In this document: piece after piece, positions 1-11,000 of the stretch
Numbering within the stretch: the stretch's first letter is position 1
How the letters are laid out: each line of letters starts with the position of its first letter
Assembly: GCF_026151205.1 (NCBI RefSeq)
Contig: NC_087078.1
Span: 4,357,675 to 4,421,674, forward strand
Reading direction: 5' to 3'
DNA: 64,000 bases
Source: Bolinopsis microptera
Taxonomy: Eukaryota; Ctenophora; Tentaculata; Lobata; Bolinopsidae
Notes under the pieces: generated by a model
The model's database searches: none
Seen by the model: only the letters and a program-made list of their open reading frames with translations
What the model was told of the DNA's origin: nothing
Made by a program: the position numbers and the translations under genes

Positions 1-450
1 CTTCAACGAAGGCGGGAGCGATTCATCATTCTCCATATGTGGAAAATCCTCCACGGAAAGACCAGCAATGATCTGAACGTTCTATTTGTTTCACGCCCAA
101 GGCTTGGAAACCTTGCAGTAATTCCATCAAAACGTAGAACCAGTTCAACAGCAAACCTCACCTTGTTTGACAACTCATTTGCAGTTCAGGGACCTAAATT
201 GTGGAATGCAATCCCCTACCATCTGAATGTCATTCAAGATCTAGAGCACTTCAAAGATAAGCTCACAAAGTTCATGTTGTCTCTCCCTGATAAGCCGCCG
301 ATCAGGGGATATACTCCTCCAAATACGAACTCTCTGCTGTGCTGGCGCAACGAGCGAGACTCTACTTCGCTATGGGGTGGTCAGAAGATGTGATGGCCCC
401 GTCAAGTCTTGACGAAACTCAACATAGGTCACATAGGTAGGTAGGTAGGT
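1..450 (+). mobile_element. LINE (CR1/jockey-like) reverse-transcriptase C-terminal end with TAGG tail
   Basis: An open frame runs from base 1 to the stop at 391-393 and is cut by the window edge. Its product shows the usual C-terminal pattern of non-LTR retrotransposon reverse transcriptases: an RRRERF..I motif near the start, then LFDNSFAVQGPKLWNAIP (residues about 42-60 after the first Met), a short FKDKLTKF segment, and NSLLCW near the end. After the stop, a short 3' UTR ends in a (TAGG)n run at 433-450, as in many LINE tails. No endonuclease or catalytic RT motif is in view, so this is only the 3' end of an element. It lies in the large 3' part of the minus-strand SCO-spondin-like gene or just beyond it. 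Confidence 0.75.
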
Positions 451-1020
451 CCTTTCATCAGCTGTGGAACATTTGGAATAGCAGAACTATAAAGACTCCA
501 ACCAAGATCAGGATCTATAGGGCTGCTGTCCTCACCATCCTGTTGTATGGAGCTGAAGTCTGAAACACCACCAAAAAGCAGATGAAACGCTTCAAGGTTT
601 TCCATCAAACCTCCTTGAGAAGGATCCTTAGGATTAAATGGTTCTTTCATGTGACCAACGAAGAAGTTCTTAGGAGGGCTGGCATCAAGTCAGTCGAGAC
701 TTTCATCAGTGCTGCCAGGTTACGTTGGTATGGACATGTAGTTAGAATGCCAGACTCTAGACTACCAAGGTTTCTGTTGAACTGGAAGCCAAATTATGGA
801 AAGAGGTCAAGGGGCAGACCCCGTAAGAACTGGAAGTCCTGCGTACTCGAAGATGCTGCTAAGTTTACAGGTGTTGAAAACATCGACAACAACACGACAG
901 AAGCTTTGGCTACCAACCGAGTACAGTGGAGACATATGTTACGCCGCCAACGCGATGTGTGTGATGCAGGCCACTCCAACGACTAGGAGGAGACCTTACC
1001 ATGTAACATGTATGTATGTA
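451..1020 (+). mobile_element. Second LINE 3' end (RTE-like endonuclease/RT C-terminus), 5' truncated, in-frame TGA
   Basis: Directly after the TAGG tail a second reverse-transcriptase frame is read from 453 to 986. It contains KIRIYRAAVLTILLYGAE, then a TGA at 561-563 where the family normally has Trp (GAETW), then RLRWYGHVVRMPD and GRPRKNWKSCVLED. These are hallmark C-terminal motifs of LINE polyproteins seen in many invertebrates. The single stop shows the copy is dead. The 3' flank has a short ATGT-rich tail near 1007-1020. The head-to-tail junction suggests that this element inserted, truncated, next to the tail of the first, or the reverse. Confidence 0.75.
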
Positions 1021-1029
1021 TTACATATC

Positions 1030-1376
1030 TATTTGCACGTGGGCGGTCGTGCAAACAAAGAGAATCTTTCGAATTATAATAATGACTAAAAAACCCGTGG
1101 TCACAGGGAGGAAACTAATAGCGTTCTTATCGCATGAAAAAACATCCATCCCTACCATAGATATAGTCGATTTAAATTAAAACCACTCTCAACACAGCGT
1201 AATTAATTAGTATTGCTGTACAACTACTACAGCGTAATTATCACAAAGCCGATAAAAATGACGTTCCAACAATCATTGCAACAATCGTTGCAGAAGTTGC
1301 TATGCAACTTCTATTTCTCATCTGATTTGCACGTCGACGGTCGTACATACAAAGAGAATTTTTCGAATTATAAGTA
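1030..1376. repeat. Two copies of a short dispersed sequence
   Basis: A stretch of about 48 bases beginning TTTGCACGT at about 1032 recurs at about 1326 with roughly 85% identity; both copies end in a CGAATTATAA segment. The sequence between them is AT-rich and holds no coding signal. It lies in what is probably an intron of the minus-strand gene. Confidence 0.5.
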
Positions 1377-1547
1377 AGATATACAATAATATCGTATCGA
1401 TTTTTTTCTTTCTTCAAAATAATTATTTTCACAAAGATATATTACGGCACCTTGGTACTAGTATTGCTGTATTATAGTATTATTATAGCTTATTATTATA
1501 AGTAATCATAGTAACAAAGTATCATAGTAACAAAGTAACAAACTTAC

Positions 1548-2040
1548 CACTGAGCACAGGGTTTGTTGACAGTTTCTCCCTCACTATACAGCTCCCCGCT
1601 CATCTGACACTTGCACTGTGACTTCTCCACACAGCTCTCGTCCTCATCCCTTACCAACCCTGGAGAGCGAGGGTTTAATGATTAAGTACTGGGAGAATAT
1701 GTAGAATTAAAATATAACTTTTGAGACAAAGGTGGCAGAGAATTTTAGTAAGGTGTTTTATCCTTGGCCAATAATAGCAGCTGCATCTGTACCCATTATT
1801 TATTTTTTGATTTCCCCCTGAAATTTCATGTTGTAGAGGCTTTTACCAATGCAGCTTGTGCTTTACCTTGTTTAAAATATTCTTGTAATAAATATTACCA
1901 ACCTGGTGGACAGTTGCAGCCCTCCACTGTGGCTGTCTCATCACATCTCGGAGTTATACCAGACTTTAGATCAGAGCACGTGAGTTGGCATGACGACCCT
2001 GCTTCTTGGTACGTCTCCCCGGAAACTTGGCAGTCCACCT
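1548..2040 (-). CDS. TIL domain 2 and last visible exon
   Basis: Exon 1903-2040 encodes VDCQVSGETYQEAGSSCQLT, then CDETATVEGCNCPPG, a TIL domain. Exon 1548-1659 continues LVRDEDESCVEKSQCKCQMS, GELYSEGETVNKPCAQ and ends TG|GTAAGT in phase 2. The next exon (expected to start by completing Trp or Cys) is not found down to base 1, so the gene runs out of the window past the LINE fragments. Confidence 0.85.
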
Positions 2041-5000
2041 CTGAGGAAATCACTTGTCAGACATTGGGTGAAATGAAATCAAGATCTGGAGTTGTCTTGA
2101 TATCAACTTGTTTGTTTGGGGACCAGCTTTTGGTACACTGGTTAAATGTTTACTAATATTGAACTTGAAATAAAGACAACTCCAAACCTTTATTACCAAT
2201 TATATTACCTAAAGTTTTAACACAAAGTAAAAGCTTGCGCTTATCAGACATTTAACTATTTTATAAATGCAGATAAATGATGTAATAAAACTAACTGCAG
2301 TTTGCGGCGGATCTCCACCATAGGTTGACATCATGTCTCTCGCATTGTTTAGCGTAGAGCTCCAGTGCTTCACAGCGACATTGAGCGTGTGTCATGTGAC
2401 CAGGGCAGGAGCACATGTCCTGGGGAGATGGCCGTTATTTTAGAGATTAGAGAGTAGATCCTCAGCTCTAGACAAGGTGCTCTAGACAATTGGTGCTGGT
2501 GGGTACATTTAAAAAGTTATAACTCTATAAGTTGACTGCAAACTACAGTCTACACTATTGGATACGGGTTGTTTTTATAGTGATACAACTTCATTCGGTT
2601 TTTGAGTACTTCAATTCTTGTCTGTTAAAACTTGTTTGAACCACGCCAAGTTTTCCAGAAATGCGGCAGAACTTATAACAACACGCAACACTCATTGCTC
2701 ATGTATTGTATAAAATGTAAAATAACTAAGTCATACTCATATCCAACCTGCAAGCACATTTCATAAAACAGTTCAGGGTCCACAGTACCATGACACCTCT
2801 GAAACACCCCCTGCTCCCTGATAATCCTACAACTCTCCCGGGCCCAATTTATCTGCTCCTCCTTTCCATCACAGGGTTTCCCGGAGAGGTCTCTAGTTGG
2901 GCACTCTTCCTCTGTCCTCCAACTGTTTGCAAACTCACTTGATGAGGTCGAGAGTGCGCTGAAAGTTTGGAATTGTAGATCAACTGCGTTTAATGTGAAA
3001 CTCTCAATCGATATTATAATTTCATTTTGCACTTAGAAAGTAATTACCTTATCGGACCTTATTTGGACGGACATTAACATGAATGGACACAATTATGAAC
3101 GGACATTAATATGAACGCTCGAAGGCATTCAAAACCATCAAAAATCCAAATTTTTTTTTGACGTTTTTTAATTTCAGCAAATGATTTTTAAATCCATTTT
3201 TATACAGTAAAGTAAGGAAGAAAAGCAGTCATTAAGCAGTAAAAATGTTAAAATATGTGTACATGATCAGTGTCTAATATCACATTATATCATCTTTATC
3301 AAATGGGTTTTCGTGCATGAAATTGTCCATGCTTAAAGCATCAGTGATTTCTAGCTTAATGGAAACCTTTTTTATCAAACTACCCCGGTCATGCATTTCA
3401 GTGTTAACTTTTACAAGCCATTCGGCGTGAAGTGGTTTTATCTTAGACAACTTAATGTTAACCTTCACATTACGTGGAGCTTTCCTAGCACTGTTTCATT
3501 ACCGCCCCCGAGTAATATGAACTATAACAACTTCGGACAATGTCCTTGGCAACACGATTTACCGTCATATCTAGAGGCTGGAACAAGTTTGTCATGTTGG
3601 CGGGGACTAGTTCATGAACTATGTTGTTGAGTGCCATAATTTCGTTGACTATTTTCCGCCAAGTGACCCTTGAAAACATCATATACTAGTAGTAGTAGTA
3701 GTAGAGATTTTGTGCCTCCAGCAGACCAAGGAGAACCTTTCCGTCGTTAACTTAAGGCACAATAAAGTTCTCAAAGTTGTCATATTCTGGACAAAAAGTT
3801 CGAAATGGAACAATTTTTGAAAAAATTTCAATGGACTTTATTTGAACGGACATTAAGATGAACGCTAGGGCCTCCAGCGTTCAAGTAATGTCCGTCCAAA
3901 TAAGGTCCGATAAGGTATGTGATTATTTGTTTGAACATATTCTTGAGGTGCAAATAGCAAACACGTTTCAGCCATGCAAGGTTTTTGAAGAGTGGTGGGG
4001 TCGATACGTCACGGGTTGAAAGTTAGGTAATTGTCCCTTCCCGAGAAAATCGAAATATTGGGAGGGCCTGATTTGATTTTAAATAAAGCTGCGTCACAGA
4101 CAATAACTCTTGCTGGTAAATTAAACTGTTTTTACGTTTAACTGTTTAAAAGGATCAGAATTACAGAGTTGTAATTAAGAGAATCATTAAATCTTGTAGT
4201 TGAACTCCCAACCAGCTCAATTATAGTTTTTGACAAATGGGTTCTTTTGCGATAGTCAAAACGCGACAACTAGCGCTAGTTGGCGACAACTAGCGCTGGA
4301 TAGCGACAATTATCGAACATATATATTTTGCGCTGGCCAGCGTTATCCAGCGCTGGATAGCGACAACTAGCGCTGGATGGCGACAACTAGCGCCGAAATG
4401 TTAATCAGAGTTACAAACTTCTTTAAACCTGTGCGCGGAGATGAAGTAACTAGGTGGTAACTAGGTGGTAACTAGGTGGTAACTAGGTGGTAACTAGTTG
4501 GTAACCTGTGTGCGGAGACGAAGTCGTCACTGCTTCTCCCATTGTAGGAACCACACAGACCACACACACTCTTCTGTAAACTGTCCGGAACCGATACCTG
4601 AAGTGGGTCATTTCCGGATAATTAATAATATGTGGATAGTTAATGATATGTGGATAATTTAATGATATGTGGATAATTATGATATTCAGTTTCAACAGTA
4701 AGTAATTAAATCAGATTTTCAAATAATCCGATAGGAAATACTTTGAGTTTGAGAGTGACGGCTTGAAGTAACAATACAGTTGTGGATCAGATCTTGATAT
4801 TAAAATATCCTTAACGTTCGGTTATTAGTGATTACATCTCATTGGTTAATAATTAATCTATTAATTACAATCACCTTGACTAAGGGATATGTACAGCAGT
4901 GTGTCTGAATTATTGGCGTGTTTTTATGCGTATTTTATGATGAAATAAATATTTTTCAACGGGTCATAACTTTACTTCTGAATATCGAAATTACAAAATT

Positions 5001-8000
5001 CAAAAACTGGTCTGTAGACAATCGTTTAAATTTTTTCTAGTTTCAGAATATTGCGTTGGTGTACTTCAAAACACATAATTTAGGCCGTTATTTAAAGGGT
5101 CGATTCCATACTTGGTTAGGTTTATAAAGGAGTAAGGGATTTATGTGTCTTTTTTTCTGAAATGATTCTTTAGACTAAAGTGTACAGCTTTTCAGGCGAT
5201 AGCGAAACATATAGAATTTAGAAAACTATAGCTTTTATAAAAATTCTCTTTCTCCCCTAACTGATGAAATAAAATTTAGTCGAGCGGATGCATCCCAGAA
5301 ATCAGGGAAAGTAGCCACATTTTTCACTTTCGTCGTAATTATCGACAAAATTTACCTTCTTTCAGACTTCGATTAACTCTCGAATGATCAAAACTGCAAA
5401 ACTAACTCTAAAAAGTCAAGAAATTATCGTTTTTATAAGCTTCGGTAAGCTAAAATTTCGCGCAAAATTGTCTACGCGGTCGATAATTATGACACCCTAG
5501 GCTGTAGGACCTACCTACATCCTCTAAAATCACCTAATTTGTTCAATTTTAGGGAGGGGCGCCAAAAGGGGAGGGGGAGCTGATAGGGGGGGGGGGCGGA
5601 TTTTCGGCGGGGGTGCCAACAAGCAACGTTACGCCACTGCTGTAGGTGTCAAATTTAAAACAAGGAATGCTTGAATGCTTGAATAAAGGAATGTGCATAC
5701 ACCCTTGTAAAAAGTTGCTATTATTCCATTCCCATTTGAAGTGCTTTGTCCTGTTGGCTATTTGGCGACAGGTACATTTCTCATTTCTTGCTGTACTTTA
5801 AATTTCTTATTTCTTGTTGTAAATTTAGCTAGGACGGCAGTTCTGATGTCATTTGTATAAATGTATTTTTCTTTCTTTGATTATATCATCCCTGAGTATC
5901 ACGTTGGTAGATACTGTAGTGTTGTAGTACCCTTACCTCGGCATAATGACTACCGTCCCAGGATATCTTAATGTTATTGTAGAGACTGATAGTGACTACA
6001 AGTGAGGAGGCTTTATCCACAGTCAGGTACCGGTTATAGTACGGTATGTTGTGCTTAGTGCTCTCCTCTCCAACTCTTTGTACCTGTGGTAGTTTACTGT
6101 GGTTACTGTGGTTACTGTGGTTACTGTGGTTAATATTCAGCTACCTCATAATGGCTAATATCCCTCATGTAGCAGACCTCTAGTTTCTCAAAGTTCTAAT
6201 GAAAAACAAACGAGGAAAAGAACTGACCTGAGTAACACTAACTCCGATGATTGTAAAGATTTCTTCTGCAATAGATATACGGAGCTTCCTTCCACATGTC
6301 TTGCTGTCTTCGCAAGCTAAAGAGTAAAAAATTATAGTGTAGTTTAGATGACCCTAAAAAATCCGCCCATCTCGGATGATATGACCCCACTAACAACCCC
6401 CACTAACAACCTCCACTAACCTCCACCGCGCTGAGAGAGGATCCTGAAGCTCTGTCCTATGTTGGGGTCCAGGGGGTCACCCTGGTCACAGTTACTGAGC
6501 AGAACATACTCGCACTCCCCGTAGAAGTCAAACAGGGTATGGTCTAGTGTCTGGTAGTGTCCAAACCCTCCTACTGAGCAGGTAGATCCACAACCTGGGA
6601 TATTACCACACTCCCACCGTCCTCCAACACAGTAACTAAAGGGACAGAGTGGTTACTAGGTCGTAACTAGGTCGTAACTAGGTCGTAACTAGGTCGTAAC
6701 TAGGTCGTAACTAGGTCGTAACTAGGTCGTAACTAGGTCGTAACTAGGTCGTAACTAGGTCGTAACTAACTAAAGGGAGTTGTATATTAGTGGGATCTTT
6801 AAAATAGTTAAATTAACATTAGCCGCTCGTTCGTTGTTGTGAGGCTAGAAATTGACTTTTTATTTGACTATTTTTCTCAATTATGAAAATCTATGAAAGA
6901 CAAAGAAATGTATCTGACCATTGTTCACAGTTCTGGGTCCTCTTAGCACCGGAAGGATAGACCACGTTGTTATGTTGACAAGTGCACTGTGTTGCCGGGA
7001 TGCAAGCTCCTCCAGCATGTTCATCTGAGGGATAATTACTAATTAGTAATTAGTCTTATTTAGTTAAGTTATCCTCCTCAAGGCATTGGTACTACTTCCG
7101 ACATACACACCATTGTTCATCCGACAATGTGGCTTCCTGGCATTGCCCTATATTTCTAGCCATAATACTTCTCTTCGTGTCCGTGCCAAGAATTACATGT
7201 CGGCCAACAGGTATTTAATACTGACAGTACTATCGAAATGATAACTACTAGTATTGAACCTGCTCTGAAGCTTTAGAGAGCACACAAAAACCAGTGCTTT
7301 TATCTCTTCTATTGGACAGTACGTTGTAATATATTTTGTAATTAAAAACTCAGAAATAAATTCGTTTTTGAATTCTGTTGGCTCTAAAATGTATTTAATG
7401 TTTTATACCATGACGGCACTTTCATTTTAAATATAGTTCAAATTTCAAGCAAGTAAACGCTCCATTAGAGTTCAGACGAATTTCCCTTTGAGTGTATTAA
7501 CTTTCATTTAAATTAGTTTGAATTCTATTGAGACAAATGCGGAGACTCCCTTGTGCACCTCAATGTCAGGATATTCAGTTTTTAATTTTGGACGTTTAAT
7601 CATCCGTTTAATCCATTCGTCAGTTACATACTCCATAATATAGAAACCACTTAAATGATGTCTGGTGAGAAATGCTGGTTAAGTTTAACAGCTATGACAA
7701 GCTTTAAAGACATCATTTGAGGACGCTCAAATGATGGCTCGCAACCTGTCAGAACATTTATATAAACCATCAGAAACTGCGAAACTACCGAATATGAAAC
7801 AGCTGCCCTAATGGAAATTCTTTGCTGGACTGGAGTATGAAGAAGGCAGCAGTGATGCTATAAGGGTGATCGAACTATTCGATGACCCAGTAGAGGAATC
7901 TACGAATATCTCCTAAGTATCCTGAGTAAGAAATGTTGTGCACATACCAGCTACAGTTCCAGCAGGACAGAAGCACCCCTCAGTACACTCCAGGTCGCAC

Positions 8001-11000
8001 GTGTCATGGTGTTGGTAGTTTGCGCAGGATACCGGGCAGGAGGTCCCACAGGTTGAGTAAACCGTGTCCCCCGGACACTCTTCAGCTGGAGAATGAGAGT
8101 CTATTAGTAACAAACAACAATTGGGATAAACTTGTTCAGGATTATTATTGAGACTAGTAAGTAGTACACCTAGTTGTTTTGTTAGTTGTACCAGCTGCCA
8201 GGAAAGTAGCTGGTATAAGATAATTAGCCTCTATGACAAGAAATCTCGGTAGAATATTAGTTACTTAAAATTCCTCCTTAAAACTCCTCCTTAAAACTCC
8301 TCCTTAAAATTCCTCCTCAAACTCACAACACACGGATCCAGATCTCCAGTTGACATCAAGTCCAGTATTTCTGGCGCAGTTGGAGAAGAAAGTAGCTAGG
8401 ACGGTACAGGACGAGGAACCTGAACAAGAACTCCGGGTACAGGCTGAGTAGTAGGAGTCATCCGGGTCCGGACACTGGTCAGAGAACAGCTTTATAGCCT
8501 GAAAGGTAGGTCGTGGTCAGTGTGGTCATCATTCTACACTGGTCAGAGAACAGCTTTATAGCCTGAAAGGTAGGTCGTGGTCAGTGTGGTCATCATTCTA
8601 CACTGGTCAGAGAACAGCTTTATAGCCTGAAAGGTAGGTCTTGGTCAGTGTGGTCATCATTCTACACTGGTCAGAGAACAGCTTTATAGCCTGAAAGGTA
8701 GGTCGTGGTCAGTGTGGTCATCATTCTACACTGGTCAGAGAACAGCTTTATAGCCTGAAAGGTAGGTCGTGGTCAGTGTGGTCATCATTCTACACTGGTC
8801 AGAGAACAGCTTTATAGCCTGAAAGGTAGGTCGTGGTCAGTGTGGTCATCATTCTACACTGGTCAGAGAACAGCTTTATAGCCTGAAAGGTAGGTCGTGG
8901 TCAGTGTGGTCATCATTCTACACTGGTCAGAGAACAGCTTTATAGCCTGAAAGGAAGGTCGTGGTCAGTGTGGTCATCATTCTACACTGGTCAGAGAACA
9001 GCTTTATAGCCTGAAAGGTAGGTCGTGGTCAGTGTGGTCATCATTCTACACTGGTCAGAGAACAGCTTTATAGCCTGAAAGGTAGGTCGTGGTCAGTGTG
9101 GTCATCATTCTACACTGGTCAGAGAACAGCTTAATAGTCTGAAAGGTAGGTCGTGGTCAGTGTGGTCATCATTCTACACTGGTCAGAGAACAGCTTTATA
9201 GCCTGAAAGGAAGGTCGTGGTCAGTGTGGTCATCATTCTACACTGGTCAGAGAACAGCTTTATAGCCTGAAAGGTAGGTCGTGGTCAGTGTGGTCATCAT
9301 TCTACACTGGTCAGAGAACAGCTTTATAGCCTGAAAGGTAGGTCGTGGTCAGTGTGGTCATCATTCTACACTGGTCAGAGAACAGCTTTATAGCCTGAAA
9401 GGTAGGTCGTGGTCAGTGTGGTCATCATTCTACACTGGTCAGAGAACAGCTTTATAGCCTGAAAGGTAGGTCGTGGTCAGTGTGGTCATCATTCTACACT
9501 GGTCAGAGAACAGCTTTATAGCCTGAAAGGTAGGTCGTGGTCAGTGTGGTCATCATTCTACACTGGTCAGAGAACAGCTTTATAGCCTGAAAGGTAGGTC
9601 GTGGTCAGTGTAGTCATCATTCTACACTGGTCAGAGAACAGCTTTATAGCCTGAAAGGTAGGTCGTGGTCAGTGTGGTCATCATTCTACACTGGTCAGAG
9701 AACAGCTTTATAGCCTGAAAGGAAGGTCGTGGTCAGTGTGGTCATCATTCTACACTGGTCAGAGAACAGCTTAATAGCCTGAAAGGTAGGTCGTGGTCAG
9801 TGTGGTCATCATTCTACACTGGTCAGAGAACAGCTTTATAGCCTGAAAGGTAGGTCGTGGTCAGTGTGGTCATCATTCTACACTGGTCAGAGAACAGCTT
9901 TATAGCCTGAAAGGAAGGTCTTGGTCAGTGTGGTCATCATTCTACACTGGTCAGAGAACAGCTTTATAGCCTGAAAGGAAGGTCGTGGTCAGTGTGGTCA
10001 TCATTCTACACTGGTCAGAGAACAGCTTTATAGCCTGAAAGGTAAGTCGTGGTCAGTGTGGTCATCATCCAACACTATGACGTGTTGGAGAGTGACGTAA
10101 TTTAGCACGCTCGTGTATAGAGACTAGAGAGAGGTACGGTACATAAGGCTCTATAGTGAATAATTTAGTGTCAAGTGCTGCTCAATGGCGACAACTTGGT
10201 CTCTTGATTGTTGACAACTGCATCTGATGAATTTATAAATCATTTTAGTGGCCTTAGGGTACATGTACTCTACTTCGACACACACTCTATATGACATGTA
10301 CTATAGTTCAAAAAACCCTTAAGTTTGACTGTGTTGAACTAGACTGCTCTTGAAATCGCACAACTTAGTCTTTTTGTTGTTGCTAATATATAGGTACTTA
10401 TAGGTACTATAATTGAAACATGAAACATCAGGCCAACGTCGTGAATTTTCAACTAATTTGTTTAGCTTTTATAAGCTTCTAATAGAGCATGGAACGGATA
10501 GTTTGTAGTTTGATTATTAGTTTGATAACTTGGAGAACAGACAAATTAATGATATTTTTGGCAGATAAAAGAATTTTTATGAGGGCAATCTTCTCATAAT
10601 GACACATTTCCAATATCTCTTATTGGGATACGATATTGTATGTGATATTATTTCTCAATTAATATCTCTGGTTGAGATAATTGGCCATCAGTCTATCTCT
10701 ACAGATACTATACTTGTATCTATGGATACTATCCTTGTTTCTAGGATACTATCTTTGTTTCTAGGATACTATCTTTTTATCTAGGATACTATCTTTGTAT
10801 ATAGGATACTATCTTTGTATCTAGGATACTATCTTTGTATCTAGCTCTCACCTTGCACTCCTCCGCTGGTTGCTCTTCATCGCAAGCTCTCGGAACAGTA
10901 CAGTTCCCTGCAAAGAAGGCGAATTAGCAGTGAATTAACAGTAAGCGTTAAAGATGATTTCACATTTAGTCACTAATTGCTAAGGAGTATGGTCATATTG

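Noticed and set aside
8473-10076. CRISPR array
   Set aside because: Units are contiguous 64-bp repeats without unique spacers, in an intron of an animal gene.
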